Both the position numbers and the translations under genes were made by a program. A model generated the notes under the pieces. The model saw only the letters and a program-made list of their open reading frames with translations. It was not told the DNA's origin and did not search any database. A DNA stretch of 64,000 bases from Typhlomys cinereus (taxonomy: Eukaryota > Chordata > Mammalia > Rodentia > Platacanthomyidae): the NCBI GenBank assembly GCA_023101885.1, contig JALPQD010000027.1, forward strand, positions 6,177,021 through 6,241,020, read 5' to 3'. Positions 11,903-23,079 of this stretch are shown piece by piece; position 1 is the stretch's first letter; each line of letters opens with the position of its first letter.

Positions 11903-12140
11903 GCTCAGAGATATGATTTGGTGGATGAAGTGCTGTGTAAGCGTAAGGACCTGAGTTTGATCCCCAGAGTCCACATTAAAAAGCTGGGTACAGTACTGCA
12001 CATCTGTAGTCCCAGAACTGTCTCCAGGGCTAGCTAAATGGGAGAGCTCAAGGACCAATGAGACCCTGTTTCAAAGAATACAGTGCAGAACGATTGAGGA
12101 AGACTCCTGATTGAATATGGCCTCTGTACACAAGTGTATA
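11903..12140 (+). repeat. B3-like SINE
   Basis: It has ggacctgagtttgatcccca, taaaaagctgggtacagta, gaccaatgagaccctgtttc and attgaggaagactcctgat, then a CA tail. Confidence 0.6.
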
Positions 12141-12158
12141 CACATACAGACACACACA

Positions 12159-12202
<44 letters not shown>

Positions 12203-12240
12203 CACAGACACACAGACACATACACACACAAACACACAGC
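12141..12240. repeat. (CA)n with CAGA interruptions
   Basis: The central 12167-12200 part is pure CA. The flanks carry GACA interruptions. Confidence 0.92.
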
Positions 12241-12759
12241 TTTCTCAACAGCTCTAGTACACCAGTTTTGGTGTTAACACCTGGTCACCATGGCCCTGCC
12301 TCGGAGGGCATCTGGAATGGTCTGTGCTAATGCACCCTATATGCTCAAAAGCCAAGAGAGGACCATGTAGGACATCTTCCAAGATTTGGAGCACAAAATA
12401 CAGGAGCCAAGGCCTCGAGACATGTGGAAACCCCACTCACTCAGCAAGAAAAGGACAAAGTGCTGTCTGGCAGGATGTATCGCTTGAGGAAGGCAGTCCC
12501 CACATTTCAAGCAGGAGGGAATACTCTGCCGTCTAGTCTATTTTATTTTACACCTCCTAAAGATGGTGCATCAGTGTGTGTGTGTCTATCTCATGCTAGG
12601 TTCTCTGCATTGCATATATGCCCCAACACTGTTACATCTCTGGACAGCCGGTCCTGAGGACTCCATACTACAGAATCAACTCTGTGTCTGTGGTCTTTAT
12701 ATTCTTCATAACACAACCCAACAGTAGAAAACAGTCTCGGTGCACAAGAGTCTCAATGC

Positions 12760-12912
12760 AGGGCCGGCGAGAGGGCTCATGGGTAGAGCAGCCTGTGCAC
12801 ACAAATCTGAGTTTGATCCCTGGAGCACACACGGTGTAAGGAGAGAAGAAACTTTGTTCCAGATTTGACTTGTGACCTCCACATGCACACTGTGACATAT
12901 GTGTACCTGTTC
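12760..12912 (+). repeat. B2-like SINE
   Basis: It has ggccggcgagagggctcatg, gagtttgatccctggag, then gtgacctccacatgcacac. A (CT)n run follows. Confidence 0.5.
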
Positions 12913-13018
12913 TTTCTCCTGCTCGCTCTCTCTCTCTCCGTAGCAATCCGTCACATGGTAAGTGTTGGTCACATGATGATTACCCTCACTTCTTAAATAG
13001 AGCATTAAAAAACAATTA

Positions 13019-13215
13019 ACTGAGGATGTAGGTAGCTCAAGGGGTAGAATGCCTGGCCTAGCAAGCACAAAGCTATACACATTGGTGTACAGTTGTAAAC
13101 CCAATACTCTGGAGGTAGAGTCAGGAGAATCAGAGAAGTCAAGGTCATCCTTAGCTACACAGTGAGTTCTAGGCTGGCCTGAGAAATAGGAGACCATCTT
13201 CAAAAAATTGAAAGG
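13019..13215 (+). repeat. B4-like SINE (ID then B1)
   Basis: It has an ID-like gtagctcaaggggtagaatg, then ctctggaggtagagtcagga, aaggtcatccttagctacac and aggctggcctgaga. Confidence 0.57.
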
Positions 13216-13827
13216 GAAAATAACATTCTGACACTTTCTTCTTCTCTTCAAAAGAAGTCTTGCTCCCTTTGGACCACTAGAATGCCCACAATTACCCACC
13301 CAGCTGATTGTCACAAGGGAAGGAGGAGACCCTCCAACAAGGGTGCATCCAGATTCCCTGAATCTGGCTCTAGATTGGGGTGCAGATACCATTTTCTGTG
13401 GCAAAACCCTTAGTCCCGATATGGTGCAACATGACACGTGTCTCCTGCAGCATTATTGCCGAATCATTTCCATATCCCCTGCATTTAGATGGTCTCTTCT
13501 CCATCAGCCTGTTTACTAATGGGTTCTGCAGTGGCTGACGAGGATTTGATCCATTGCCTTATCAAGGGCTTCAAGATGCTGATTTTCCATCCTCCATTCT
13601 GGCGCGTGGACCAGCTCTGATTGCCCCGTGATTAACAGTTTCTACTCATCAACTGCGTGATTGCCTTCAAACATAATTTTGGCTGGCAAGGCAGGAAGAG
13701 CAAACCTGGGCTTTTCCCCTTTCTTCTTTAGAGTAATGAGTCTAGCGACCTGCAAAGGTGACCTGCTACTGCTACATTTTGTGGGGTTTCTCATTTGGCA
13801 TGCCATTCTAGATTTATTACCTGTTTT

Positions 13828-14065
13828 TTTTCTTTCTTTCTTTCTTTTTTTTTTTTTGAGAGAGGGTCTCATATATCTTAGACTGGCCTTGAACTTGCCA
13901 TATAGGCGAGAATGAACTTGAACTTCTGGTTCTCCTGCTTCCAGCTCTGAAGTGTTGGGATGATAGACGTGTACTGCAGTGCCTGGTGTGTGCAATGCTG
14001 GGATGGATCCAGGGCTTCCTTATGCAAGGTAAGCGATCTACCTGTGAGCCATATTACCACCCCCA
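13828..14065 (-). repeat. B4-like SINE (B1 then ID)
   Basis: It has a (TTTC)n/poly-T start, gagagagggtctcatatatc, actggccttgaacttgcc, gtgttgggatgatagacg, then ggatggatccagggcttcc and an ID end. Confidence 0.65.
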
Positions 14066-14262
14066 CTGGCTAGTTTTCATTTGCCTGGTATCCACTTGCA
14101 GCAGATGGTGATGTTCTAGATGCTGTTCTGGGAGCCTGTGTTCTTGGAACAGCACCTGAGTGGGCCTTCTTGGAGTCTCTCCTTGGCTTCTCAGTGTGCA
14201 GTCAAGACACTGTTGTGCCTTTACTTCCGGTTCTTCTCAGCATACAAAGCTAGGACACACTC

Positions 14263-14266
<4 letters not shown>

Positions 14267-14299
<33 letters not shown>
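14267..14299. repeat. (TG)n microsatellite
   Basis: About 15 perfect TG units followed by diverged sequence that may be a decayed minus-strand SINE. Confidence 0.95.
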
Positions 14300-14303
<4 letters not shown>

Positions 14304-14439
14304 ATTAGAGATGTCTACCTTCAGTGCTGTTCTCCTTGTTTGTTCAGGCATTACAGTCTTGGGTCTACTGTCTGAGTTGTCAAAGGGACGCCACCTTGTG
14401 TGTGTTAGTTTCAAGTCAAGGTCTCTCCATGTGGTAGCT

Positions 14440-14790
14440 ACTTGTAGAAGCCAACTGGACAATTGAGGGCTGAGCTTTTGGAAACATCTGTGAAGAACTA
14501 GTAGCAAGCCTGTGGGAGAAGACCTAAATGATGAGGGAATACCAGCCCACGGTGGGTGGGACCATTCTCTGGGCAGGTGGGTAAGGCAGAACTGGTTCAG
14601 TACTTTGGTATACAGGCAGACTGGCAGTAGAGTGTGCCCCTCTTTTAGCCTGTGTGGATAAGGTGTGGCTAGTTCCCTCAGCTCCTGGTGTTGGTATGAA
14701 CTCTCTTCCCATGCTGACGAAGTATAACTGAGAACTGTAAGCTAGAATAGACCCATTGCTCCACTAAGCTGTTTGTGTATTTACATCATC
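14440..14790 (+). repeat. URR1-like (hAT-derived) dispersed repeat
   Basis: It has ccaactggacaattgaggg, acggtgggtgggaccattct, ctggcagtagagtgtgc, gtgtggctagttccctcagc and gaactgtaagctagaataga. It aligns by eye with the copy at 28340-28780. Confidence 0.57.
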
Positions 14791-14821
14791 AATAGGGAGA
14801 AATCAGAATGTGTTTAACCTG

Positions 14822-14962
14822 GAACTCACCAATCAGGCTAGGCTGGCAGGTCAGGATCCTTTAAATCTACCTCCCCAGCTCTGAGATTGCAAGCATGAGC
14901 CACCACACTTGCTTTTTATGTAGATCTTGATGCTTGCATGCAAGTGCTTTACTGAGTCCAAT
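14822..14962 (-). repeat. B3-like SINE fragment
   Basis: It has accaatcaggctaggctggc, ctccccagctctgagattgc, a caccacacttgctttttatg piece and a decayed head. Confidence 0.45.
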
Positions 14963-15684
14963 GACATTCCCAACTCAAATGGATTACTCTACTAGTAATG
15001 GTCTCCAGTAACCAGGTAAACACTTTCTCTGAGGAATATGTAGTCAATACCATTTGCTTTTGATGCTTTGGGCTGTGATGCTCTGCCCTGCAGACTTTGC
15101 TTAGGAGGTGGTCATATGCATGAAACATGAAGCAGGTGTGCCAGATGCGCAAGTCCACCCTTCTAACAGAGAGAACTCTGCACTGATCAAGCACAGCACC
15201 TCTCCTTGGTCGGCCTGGACACAGGGCTGCTGACGCTGCCCATTGGATGGAGACGACGAAATCATTTGGGACTGGTAACATTTTACATCACTGACAACAC
15301 AAGGTCGCATCTTTGTTTGCTGCCCAGCACTTACATTTTCCCTGTCTTAAAGTTTCATGGCAAAGTCGAACTGCAGGCGAACTCTAACCATGCCCCACCA
15401 TGCTGATTCTCTAGTGTGCCTGATATTAGCTTGATCCTTGAATTGTGCTCCAGGGACAGGCCTGGCAGGATAATACAGCCCCAGGAGCTGTGATAATGTT
15501 TACACTGAATATGGCATGTCCTTGACAACGCCTTGCCAAGCTCTCTAAACTCAGGATACTTACATGCAACTGTGTGTACATATATGTACGACTGTGCATA
15601 TCTTTCTGTGTGTCCATATGCATGTGTGTACACATGCATACATGCATGTGACAGACAGAAGAAATCCTCATCCACTTTTCTTTT

Positions 15685-15935
15685 CATGCGTGTAAATGTG
15701 TGGGCATGTGTATGGAAGAGCACGTAAGTGTGCCAAGGGTGACTTTAGGAAGAATTCTGGATTGCTTGACTTTCTTAATACTTTGTCCTGGGGTTTCCCG
15801 GGCTCTGTCTTCCATGGCTGGAGTTGCTGGCCATCACCATTTCTGCCTAGAATTCTATGGAGATCTGGGGGACCTGAACTCAGATTTTTGCTTGTAAGCA
15901 GAGGCTTTAACCACTGAGCCATTTCCCTAGTCCAT
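15685..15935 (-). repeat. tRNA-derived SINE (B3-related subfamily)
   Basis: It has gggtttcccgggctctgtct, ggctggagttgctggccatc, then ggggacctgaactcagatt and a head ending gagccatttccctagtcc. It belongs to the same subfamily as 19358-19590. Confidence 0.57.
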
Positions 15936-15942
15936 CCATCAA

Positions 15943-16010
15943 GGTTTTTTTTTTTTTTTTTTTTTTTAGATAAAGTCTCTCACTGCCCTGGAACTTGCCA
16001 GGTAGGATAA
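15943..16010 (-). repeat. Poly-T and B1-like fragment
   Basis: About 26 T residues, then agataaagtctctcactgcc and ggaacttgccaggtagg. Confidence 0.45.
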
Positions 16011-16379
16011 GAATGGTAAGATACTAAAAGTCTAAGAGTAGAGATGTCAGTTGATCATCATCAGTTGGCATGGACTCTCATCCTACTAGTTTGAAAGATA
16101 ACATGGTGATCATCACCCAGAGCTGGTAAAAGACGGTGAAATATCATTCTGGTCCAGTGCTTGATGCCAGCAAAGTAGGAAGCTGAATGTGAAGTAATTC
16201 TTAGAAAAGGCTACCTCCTCATCCTCTTCCTATTCCCACCTCTCCTTCTCAAGGACTGTGAGTGTGTATGCATGCTGGCATATGTGTAGACACACTTGTG
16301 TGCTCTCTGTTTTGTAAACCTCTACCCTGGCTGGAAAGTGACTATTCCTGGAACCAAGTACAGCACCCTAGATCCCTGA

Positions 16380-16720
16380 CCTCCTACCCTGCTGCCTTGA
16401 GAGAGAACTTATCCTTTGCCTGACATTCTCACACTCCCCACTTCCACTGCCCTGTGTCCCAAGCAACCCCTTAGTCACCCTGCTCAGAGTTTCTCTTCAG
16501 ACCTCTTTTTGCCATGCTGTCATGTTACCTCTCCTTGTCCCCTCCAACTTCAAGTTCTCTCTTCTGTTCTAATGCTCTCCTACCTTAAGGCTAAACTATG
16601 GTTCCCTTGGCTACCAGGCCGCCTCAGCCCTAATAAAGCTGTATCTCTGAAGTCTCTCCCTGTGTTAACTTCTCTTTGTAATGGACCTCCAGGCCGACCT
16701 TATACATCTTCAGAGTCCCT
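16380..16720 (+). other. Pyrimidine-rich block with AATAAA, possible LTR remnant
   Basis: C/T-rich sequence leads to aataaa at 16632-16637, followed by a CT-rich downstream part. It is reminiscent of an LTR R/U5 end, but I cannot name a family. It creates a 148-codon open frame (16416-16862) without recognisable domains, which I do not call a gene. Confidence 0.25.
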
Positions 16721-17381
16721 CAATCCCTCCTGCAGACCTAACAATATGTGCATGAAGCAAGAGGCTGATTATGCAGGAAGGCACCCAGAGCTTGTCAACT
16801 CAGTGAGTCTAGTTAGTGACCTTGTTCCTGGAACTCCCCTCTCTTCTAAGTACAGGGGGTGAAGGGAGTGGTGGAGGGGGGGCACCCCTGCCCAACCTTC
16901 ATGTGTCTGGAGACTACACTCTGGTTCTTAACCTTCCATGGTAAGTCATCAACCCAGCCCTGAAACCTTTTTTTCCCCTTTTGAAAGCTTGAAGCTCAAG
17001 TAATTAAGGTTTAACGGAGTGGAAAGTGCATTGCGGCAGAAGTCCTCATTCTTCACTTGGAAGGAAGCAGAACTTGGATGGCTGGGTGCGGCATGAAGCA
17101 GGCACAGCAACTACCCACCCAAAGGTGACCCACATTCCTCTCCCACATGGATCCCAATAATGATTCGTACTGAACATATCTATAACCTTCCCAAGGCACT
17201 TCATGAAAACACTCATGCAGACTTTCAACTCCAATTAAAGAAAAAAAATCCAATTATATCCGAGAGAAAGTTTCAACAACACACACTTATTTAAGAATCA
17301 CAGCCCTAAGTAGACAGCTGCCTAATCAAGTGCCCTGTTATCTTGGGCTTCAGGGAAGGGAGGAAACATATGAATACTCAC

Positions 17382-17515
17382 GGAACATGGTGTAAAACTG
17401 CTGAGGGTTGAGATTCCATTTCCCCCAGGGGGTCTTGTGGCCTTTGGACTGGGCATAACTGGCATGGTTAAACTCAGGTTCTGTCCCAAAGGAATCCAGG
17501 ACTCGCAGCATGCAT
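17382..17515 (-). CDS. Mgat5: Mgat5 internal exon g (about residues 371-416)
   Basis: This 134 nt exon begins with the A that completes Gln371 and ends with the first base of Pro416. It reads CMLRVLDSFGTEPEFNHA, SYAQSKGHKTPWGKWN and LNPQQFYTMF. The acceptor is cccttccag and the donor is TTCC|gtgagt. Phe380 (TTT at 17488-17490) and Trp401 (TGG at 17425-17427) fall exactly at positions I recall as acceptor-site residues in the enzyme-substrate structure. Cys372 is recalled as pairing with Cys626 in the C-terminal half, outside this window. The neighbouring introns are 5.4 kb upstream and 12.3 kb downstream. Skipping this exon would shift the frame. Confidence 0.96.
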
Positions 17516-17651
17516 CTGGAAGGGAGTTGGGTGTGAGACCTTGACTGTAAACCCACAGTTCAAGAGAGAGACACCTGTGCATAGACCCTGGACATTAAAC
17601 ATTGCTCCTGGGGAAAAGTTTAGATTTGATTTTTTTTAAAGTATTCATTTG

Positions 17652-17950
17652 AGGGTTGGAAAGATGATTCAGAATTTAAAGCCTTTGCTTTAAAGCAAAA
17701 GGACCTCAGTTCAGATCCTCAAATTCCATATAAAAAATCAGGGCTGATATGGCAGTAGCCTGTAATTCCAGCCCTGAAAGTGGCACCCGGGAAACCCCAG
17801 AGCAAAGAATGAGGAAAGTAGAACGATCCAGGGTGATTTCTGATGTCCTCCTTGGGCCTCGACAGGCACACACGCTCAAGTGCCCTCTTGTATACAATAC
17901 TTCAATACACATATACTCCCACTCATATGCAAAACACATACATGAAAAAG
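17652..17950 (+). repeat. tRNA-derived SINE, nearly full length
   Basis: It has ggttggaaagatgattcag, gacctcagttcagatcctc, cctgtaattccagccctgaa, gggaaaccccagagcaaag and cttgggcctcgacaggc. Confidence 0.62.
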
Positions 17951-17989
17951 AAAAAAAATTATTCATTTGAGAGAAGAGACAGAGAAAAG

Positions 17990-18195
17990 AAGTGATAGAG
18001 ACACAGAAAAGAAAAAAAGAGAAAGGGAGAGAAAGAGAGAATACATATGTTTCATGGCACACAGGAAGAGGTCAGAGAACATCTTCCAGAGGTCAGTTCT
18101 CTCCTTCCTACCACATGGCCTTTGGGGATCAAACTCAGTTGCTACGTTTGTAAGTGGGCACCTTACTCACTGAGTTATCTCTCTGACCCAGATTT
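17990..18195 (-). repeat. B2-like SINE with A/G-rich tail side
   Basis: An A/G-rich run precedes gaagaggtcagagaacatct, ccttccaccacatggcc-like wording, ggggatcaaactcagttgc and a gagttatctctctgacc head. Confidence 0.5.
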
Positions 18196-18224
18196 TATTT
18201 TAATTTTTTAAAAAAATTTTTAGT

Positions 18225-18305
18225 CCTGCAGTGCTGGGGTTCAAATGCAAGACCTCCTGCAAACTAGTTAAATACTCAACCCTTGAGTTACATTCCCACT
18301 CTAGA
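18225..18305 (-). repeat. ID-like SINE fragment
   Basis: It has tgcagtgctggggttcaaat and acccttgagttacattccca, matching the reversed ID layout. Confidence 0.42.
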
Positions 18306-19019
18306 GGGTTGTGGAATGGCACTGCATACTCAATAGCAAGTAGACCTATGACCCCTGAGCTCAGCACACAAACCTGGCTAAGGATGGAAGACTTTGGACC
18401 CATTAAAGAAGGTGGCTCAATTATCCACAGAATAAACTTCCATGAACACTGCAACTGGGGCCTTCAGTATTCACCACCGTATCCCCAACACTTAGCTAAG
18501 GCTGAGCATACAGCAGGTGCCAATCAATAGCTAGGAAAGAAACAGTGGGTTATTGTCTCTATTTAAGGAACACACAGGACAAGCATTAGTGCTTTCTGCC
18601 TCTGTTCCACTTTCACATCAACTAGAATGTTTGATTTTAGGCAAGGCTTGTGCTATCACTGGAAGTGTCCCTGAGGGCTCATGTATTTGGAGCCGCAATC
18701 CTTACTTTGATCTTGCGATAGTATTTAGAAATGGGGTCTTGGAGGGTTAATTGAGGCTAGATGAGATCTTGAGGGAGGGATCCTATGATGGAGGAGAAAA
18801 GAGATTTCAGACTTCAGAGAGATCGTTGAGGAATAATGGACCTCCCGGATGAGTGTCTCTGTTTTGAACCCACTGGCTTCCAGTGAGACTAAAAACAAAA
18901 TTCATATTGTTGTAAACTACTTGGCTCGGGTACTCTGTCACAGCCATGCATGGCATGTGTGATTTTTACATGTCTATTAATAGTAGCGCCTGAGGAACAT
19001 GAGAAAAGAAATGGCAACA

Positions 19020-19265
19020 GTCCACACTTTCAGCCCTGGAAGATAGAGCCTGGGAAACCCAGATCAAAACCAAAAAGATGTACAGCAAATCAAAATGATC
19101 CCTAAAAACACCCTTCGGCCTCCATAGGCATGCATAGTGCTCGCTGATGCACACAGACACACACGTGATTGAAAAGTGATTGAAGATGATTCCTGATATC
19201 AACTTGGGTCTCTACATGTATGCATGCTGGTGCACACACACATTTAAACACACACAGAGACATAC
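19020..19265 (+). repeat. tRNA-derived SINE, 3' half
   Basis: It has cactttcagccctggaaga, gcctgggaaacccagatcaa, aatgatccctaaaaacaccc, cggcctccataggc and a CA-rich tail. Confidence 0.48.
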
Positions 19266-19312
19266 AAGTTCCCCACTTCCTATTTTTTACTTATTATTTA
19301 AAAAATATTTTT

Positions 19313-19357
19313 ATTGATTGATTGATTGATTGTGTGTGTGTGTGTGTGTGTGTGTGT
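19313..19357. repeat. (ATTG)n(TG)n compound microsatellite
   Basis: Five ATTG units join about 13 TG units at the tail of the next SINE. Confidence 0.92.
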
Positions 19358-19590
19358 ATCATAGGACACTGTGGGTCCCTGTGGAGGATCAAGGGTGAAT
19401 CATCCTGGATTGTTTCTACCTCCTTCTGGCTTCTTGCTCTGGGATTTCCTAGGCTCTGCTCACCATGGTCGAAGTGCAGGCTGCCGCCATTTCCTCCTGG
19501 AATTTTTTTGTGGGACCTGGGATCTGAACTCAGGACCTTCTGCTTGTGAGACGGAGTCTTAACTCATGAGCTGTTTCTCCAGGGCTCAAG
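19358..19590 (-). repeat. tRNA-derived SINE (B3-related subfamily)
   Basis: It has gggtgaatcatcctggattg, gggatttcctaggctctgct, cctgggatctgaactcagga, cttctgcttgtgagacgg and a gagctgtttctccagggct head. Confidence 0.62.
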
Positions 19591-19760
19591 AACTTCTCAC
19601 TAACCTCAAACTCCATACAGTCAAGGATAACCTTAACTTCTGGTCTACCTGCCTCCATCTCCCAAGTGCTGGGATGACAGGTGTGGGGTGCTGGGGACAG
19701 AAGTCAGCACCCCACGCATGCTACATAAGCTCTCTACCAACTAAGCTGCAGTTCTAACTC
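19591..19760 (-). repeat. B4-like SINE
   Basis: It has tcccaagtgctgggatgaca, then gtggggtgctggggacagaa and ctctctaccaactaagctgc. Confidence 0.55.
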
Positions 19761-20029
19761 TAATTCTCATTGTTTTTAGTTTATTTATATTCTTTTAAGA
19801 TCCCATCCATGAATACAATGATTTCATATTTTAAGTATTTGATATAGAGAATTATATCTGACTCAAATGTAGAGATTAAGCGATTGTGGAGTTCTTGGCC
19901 CAAAACAAGACATCTAATTCACCCCCAAACCAGGGCCCAGGGAACATTGTGAAGGTGGGGCAGAAGAAGGCAAGAGCCCCAGGGAGGGGTGTGGTGTGGC
20001 CAGCTGGTGTCTTCTGGACATGACAGGCT

Positions 20030-20255
20030 GCTGCAGCTGTGAACTCGCTGCAGCTGTGTGGACTGCACAAGACTTGCATGGGATTTGGCCTATCTACATG
20101 AAAGATCTCAAGAGGTTCTAGCTTCCCAGAGGAACTGCTGAGAGTAAATGCTGGATGAGGGGCGGGAAGTGGAACTGCTTTCCTCAACCATATACCCACT
20201 GACACATGATCCATGCTCCACCAAGTGCGCATGCCATTAATGGCACATTGTTTAA
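20030..20255 (+). repeat. L1 3' UTR remnant
   Basis: It has cagctgtgaactcgctgcag, gactgcacaagacttgcatg, ggatttggcctatctacatg and a later ccatgctccaccaagtgc piece. It shares the ggatttggcct...gaaag...ctcaagagg layout with 43497-43550. By family knowledge, this order matches rodent L1 3' UTRs. Confidence 0.45.
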
Positions 20256-20630
20256 AAGAGAGAGAAGTAAAAGGGAAGCTTCAAGGTGCCTGACTGGTAT
20301 ATCAGGGGACCAGGGGGCTCTGTCACAAAACAGAGACTGAGAGCCCCGCTGGCCACTGTTCATCAGACCAGCATTCACGATTGGCAGTAGGACATTATGG
20401 TTTCCCCTAAAAGCCCTCTGAGATGCGCCTTCTCATCTAGCAAGAATCAGACATCAATTACCAGTGACCGTTTTAATAACAGCATTGCTTCTCTTAATTG
20501 ACCCAAACGCCACTGCTGAGAATATTTTCCATCTGAACAGTCCTTCTTAACAGCAAGGACACGAGAGCCAAGGAAGATGTACATTGCCCGGTTTTTGTTC
20601 AGATGTCTACCACTGACAAAATGCCAGAAA

Positions 20631-20649
20631 CACACACACACACACACAC
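20631..20649. repeat. (CA)n microsatellite
   Basis: About nine CA units with no recognisable SINE attached. Confidence 0.85.
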
Positions 20650-20837
20650 TGTTGTCCATTCCTTAAGGCTATGAGGCTTAAATGAAAAAAAATTGTGTTT
20701 ACGATATGGCTTATCAACCAAGAAGAAAAGCAATTGCTTCCATGCAATTGAGAAAACCTGATGGCTTGTGATTCATGAGGACTTCATGGAGAAAAAACAA
20801 GCAAGAAACATAAAAAAGATAGTGTGAAAGACTGCAT

Positions 20838-21095
20838 TGAAGCTACAGAGATGGCTTGGTTGTTGAAGCACTTGTTTTCTGAGCACAAGAACCTGAGTTT
20901 GATCCCCACAGCGGGGTGTGGTGTGGTGCCCTTATAAATCCTGAGCTGAGGTGGTAGAAACAACAAAATTCCTGGGGCTTTGTGGCCAGTCTAGCATAAC
21001 TGATAAGCTCCAGGCCAGTGAGAGATCCTGTCTCAAAAACAAAGTAGACAGCATTCCCTAGAATGATGTCTGAGTGTTCTCTGGTCTCCACGCAT
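20838..21095 (+). repeat. B3-like SINE
   Basis: It has gctacagagatggcttggtt, gaacctgagtttgatcccca, taagctccaggccagtgaga, gatcctgtctcaaaaaca and ctctggtctccacgc. Confidence 0.66.
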
Positions 21096-21645
21096 ATATG
21101 TCATACATATATATACACATGCACATACATCCACCCATTCCACAAACACCCATCTACACATTTACATCCACGCACATATACACATGTACATATGCACATA
21201 TCCAAACATACAAACACACATATACACCCACACATTCATATCCATCAAACATATAAACATGAGTATCCACACACATTTATATATACACACATCCATACAC
21301 ACATCTGCATGAACTACACATATACACATGCACATCCATACACATTCATGCATACATCCATATATGTATATATCCATTCATCCCCTATGTACATAGACAC
21401 ACAATCCTTATATTCCACATATACACATATGTACATTCATATCCATGCATCTACCACGCAAACATTCACATATGAAACACAAATATTCACACACATAAAT
21501 ACATCTAAACATATATATACACACACACATAACCCATACATTCACACCTATACACACGCAAATAATACATATGTATTCATATAGGTACTTCTGCACATAC
21601 ATCCATATACACATAAACACACATATGCACACATATACACAGAAA
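21096..21645. repeat. Long CA/TACA/TCCA-rich degenerate array
   Basis: About 550 bp of imperfect ACAC, ATACAC and CATCCA units extend the tail of the preceding SINE. It produces spurious 173- and 99-codon open frames of His/Thr/Tyr or Cys/Val/Met bias. Confidence 0.88.
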
Positions 21646-21974
21646 CAAAAGGAAGGCAGAAGAAAGAAGAAAAGCAAGCCTGAAGAATGACCACAGAGAC
21701 TGAGCACCTGACAACATAGACTTTGCCTGTATTTTAGTGTTCACTGAAAAAAGAGCCATTGCTGTGAGGGAAAACATGCAAGGGGGCTTTTCAGACAGTA
21801 AGCCCCTGTACCCCAAAGTTTTCAAAAGACTCAGTATTTTCAGCTCTCATTTATATAGAGGATCTCAAATCCAAGATTAAGGGTAGGAGCATTAAACGTC
21901 ATAAACCTGAAAGAGAAAGACCCTCTTTAGGCCTTTTCAATCCATCCAGTGGTTAAGTTGGAAACATGAAATGG

Positions 21975-22290
21975 TCAATTTTGTGTCGGCTTGACTGGAC
22001 TTGAAAAGTGGAGATTAGTAAAGTGCACCTGTGGGCATGTCAGTGAGGGTACCTCCACAGGAAAGACGCACCCTGAATGTGAGTGGCACCATCTCATACA
22101 CTAGGGGTCTGGGTGGAAGAGCGGAAGGAGAATCTACAACTTTCTCTGCCTCCCGGCTGCCACGATGGAGCGCCTCTGCCCTCCTGCTGTGACAGACTGA
22201 AACTTCTGAAACCACGTACAAAATAAAAACTCCTTTCCATAGGTTACTTTGATCAGGTATATGGTCAGTGACATAAAACTGATACGGAAG
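21975..22290 (+). repeat. URR1-like dispersed repeat
   Basis: It has gtgtcggcttgactggactt, ctgcctcccggctgccacga, then aaataaaaactcctttcca and a gatcaggtatatggtcagtg end. Confidence 0.5.
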
Positions 22291-22374
22291 ACCATCTAAA
22301 AGATACTTCTACTAGGTTAGTAACACGGTGGTTACACTCAGTTGTCAGCTCCAATGATCTTTGACAGGAAGCTC

Positions 22375-22670
22375 TTGGATATTCTTGCAGGAGGAGTTTT
22401 TGTATTAATGTGCATGTATGTGTGTTTCTGTGCATATCAGAGGGTACTGTATGTGCCTGTGAGGCTCAAGAATGACTTGGGAAATAATCCTGGATCACTC
22501 TACCTCCTTTTTACTTTGCTCTGGGTATCCCAGCTCTGCTTTCCAGGCTTAGAAGTGTAGGTCAATGCCATTTCTGCCCTGTGTTTTTACTTGGTATCTG
22601 GGATTTGAACTCAGGTCCTTCTGCTCACGAGGCAGAAGCTTAACCTTAAGCCATCTCCCCAGCCCCAAAG
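22375..22670 (-). repeat. tRNA-derived SINE (B3-related subfamily)
   Basis: It has aataatcctggatcactcta, ctctgggtatcccagctctg, tatctgggatttgaactcag, ccttctgctcacgaggcaga and the head gccatctccccagcccc. The element ends 275 bp from exon f. Confidence 0.65.
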
Positions 22671-22944
22671 CCATTATTTGATTAAGTGCTCGAGACCCAG
22701 ATAGGCATGCTACCTGTTGGGGAAGGTGAAGGGACATGATTTCTATTTTCAAGATATCAACAGACATAATGGAAGCAGATGGCCACTGTGAAGAAGCTGA
22801 ATTCCACTTAGGAGTGAGAAACATACTCAGACAGTTCAAAAGATAATATTTACTCATCTGCTTTAAGGGCAACCATGAAACCCTGGTTAGGGCAATAAAA
22901 TTTTTAAAAAGCCCTAAAGATGTAAGAACAGATGCAGTACTCAC

Positions 22945-23079
22945 TGGTAATGAACCCAAGATGGTCCCAGGGTTTTCTTAAATTGAGCGAGTCCCACAAT
23001 ATCGATATAGATGAGTTCCACGACTCTGTCTCCTACAGTTGGGCAGCCGGACCGGTTTCCGACAACCTTCTTCATGATC
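22945..23079 (-). CDS. Mgat5: Mgat5 internal exon f (about residues 326-371)
   Basis: This exon is 135 nt, phase 2 in and phase 2 out. The first base, G, completes Glu326. It then reads IMKKVVGNRSGCPTVGDRVV, ELIYIDIVGLAQFKKTLG and PSWVHY plus CA, the first two bases of Gln371. The donor is CCA|gtgagt. The acceptor is ctactaactag, in which a perfect TACTAAC lies only two bases from the AG. The N-glycosylation sequon NRS starts at Asn334 (AAC at 23055-23057), a known site of the human enzyme. Cys338, recalled as pairing with Cys172, is four residues later. The symmetric phase means that loss of the exon would not break the frame but would delete 45 residues of the Rossmann-like core. Confidence 0.95.

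Larger units (their letters stand above)
5045..17381 (-). other. Mgat5: Mgat5 intron between exons g and h (12,337 bp)
   Basis: This is the longest complete intron, about half of it recognisable SINE, URR-like repeat and microsatellite. Unclassified stretches are 5045-5357, 6241-6780, 7520-8000, 8411-9265, 9746-10190, 11218-11600, 11643-11900, 12241-12755, 13216-13825, 14963-15560 and 16011-17381. The last includes a pyrimidine-rich block at 16380-16720. The block 7230-7520 looks unique and is listed separately. Confidence 0.9.
17516..22944 (-). other. Mgat5: Mgat5 intron between exons f and g (5,429 bp)
   Basis: This intron is dense in SINEs from 17650 to 19760. An L1 3' remnant follows near 20030-20255, then a SINE with an approximately 550 bp (CA/TA)-rich tail and a URR-like element. 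Nothing is recognised in 18306-19019, 19761-20029, 20256-20630, 21646-21974 or 22671-22944. Confidence 0.9.

Noticed and set aside
12706..13437. Open frame of 243 codons on the minus strand, the longest in the window
   Set aside because: It runs across a B2-like and a B4-like SINE and unique DNA. It has no domain, no splice context and no family resemblance, so it is a chance frame.
16416..16862. Open frame of 148 codons with Pro/Ser/Leu-rich product
   Set aside because: The bias comes from a pyrimidine-rich, possibly LTR-derived block. No gene family is recognised.
21063..21584. Open frame of 173 codons rich in His, Thr and Tyr
   Set aside because: It is a pure product of the degenerate CA/TACA array.
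21096..21645. Short repeated units that might suggest a CRISPR-like or satellite array
   Set aside because: Units vary in length and sequence and there are no spacers. It is an expanded SINE tail in a mammalian intron.
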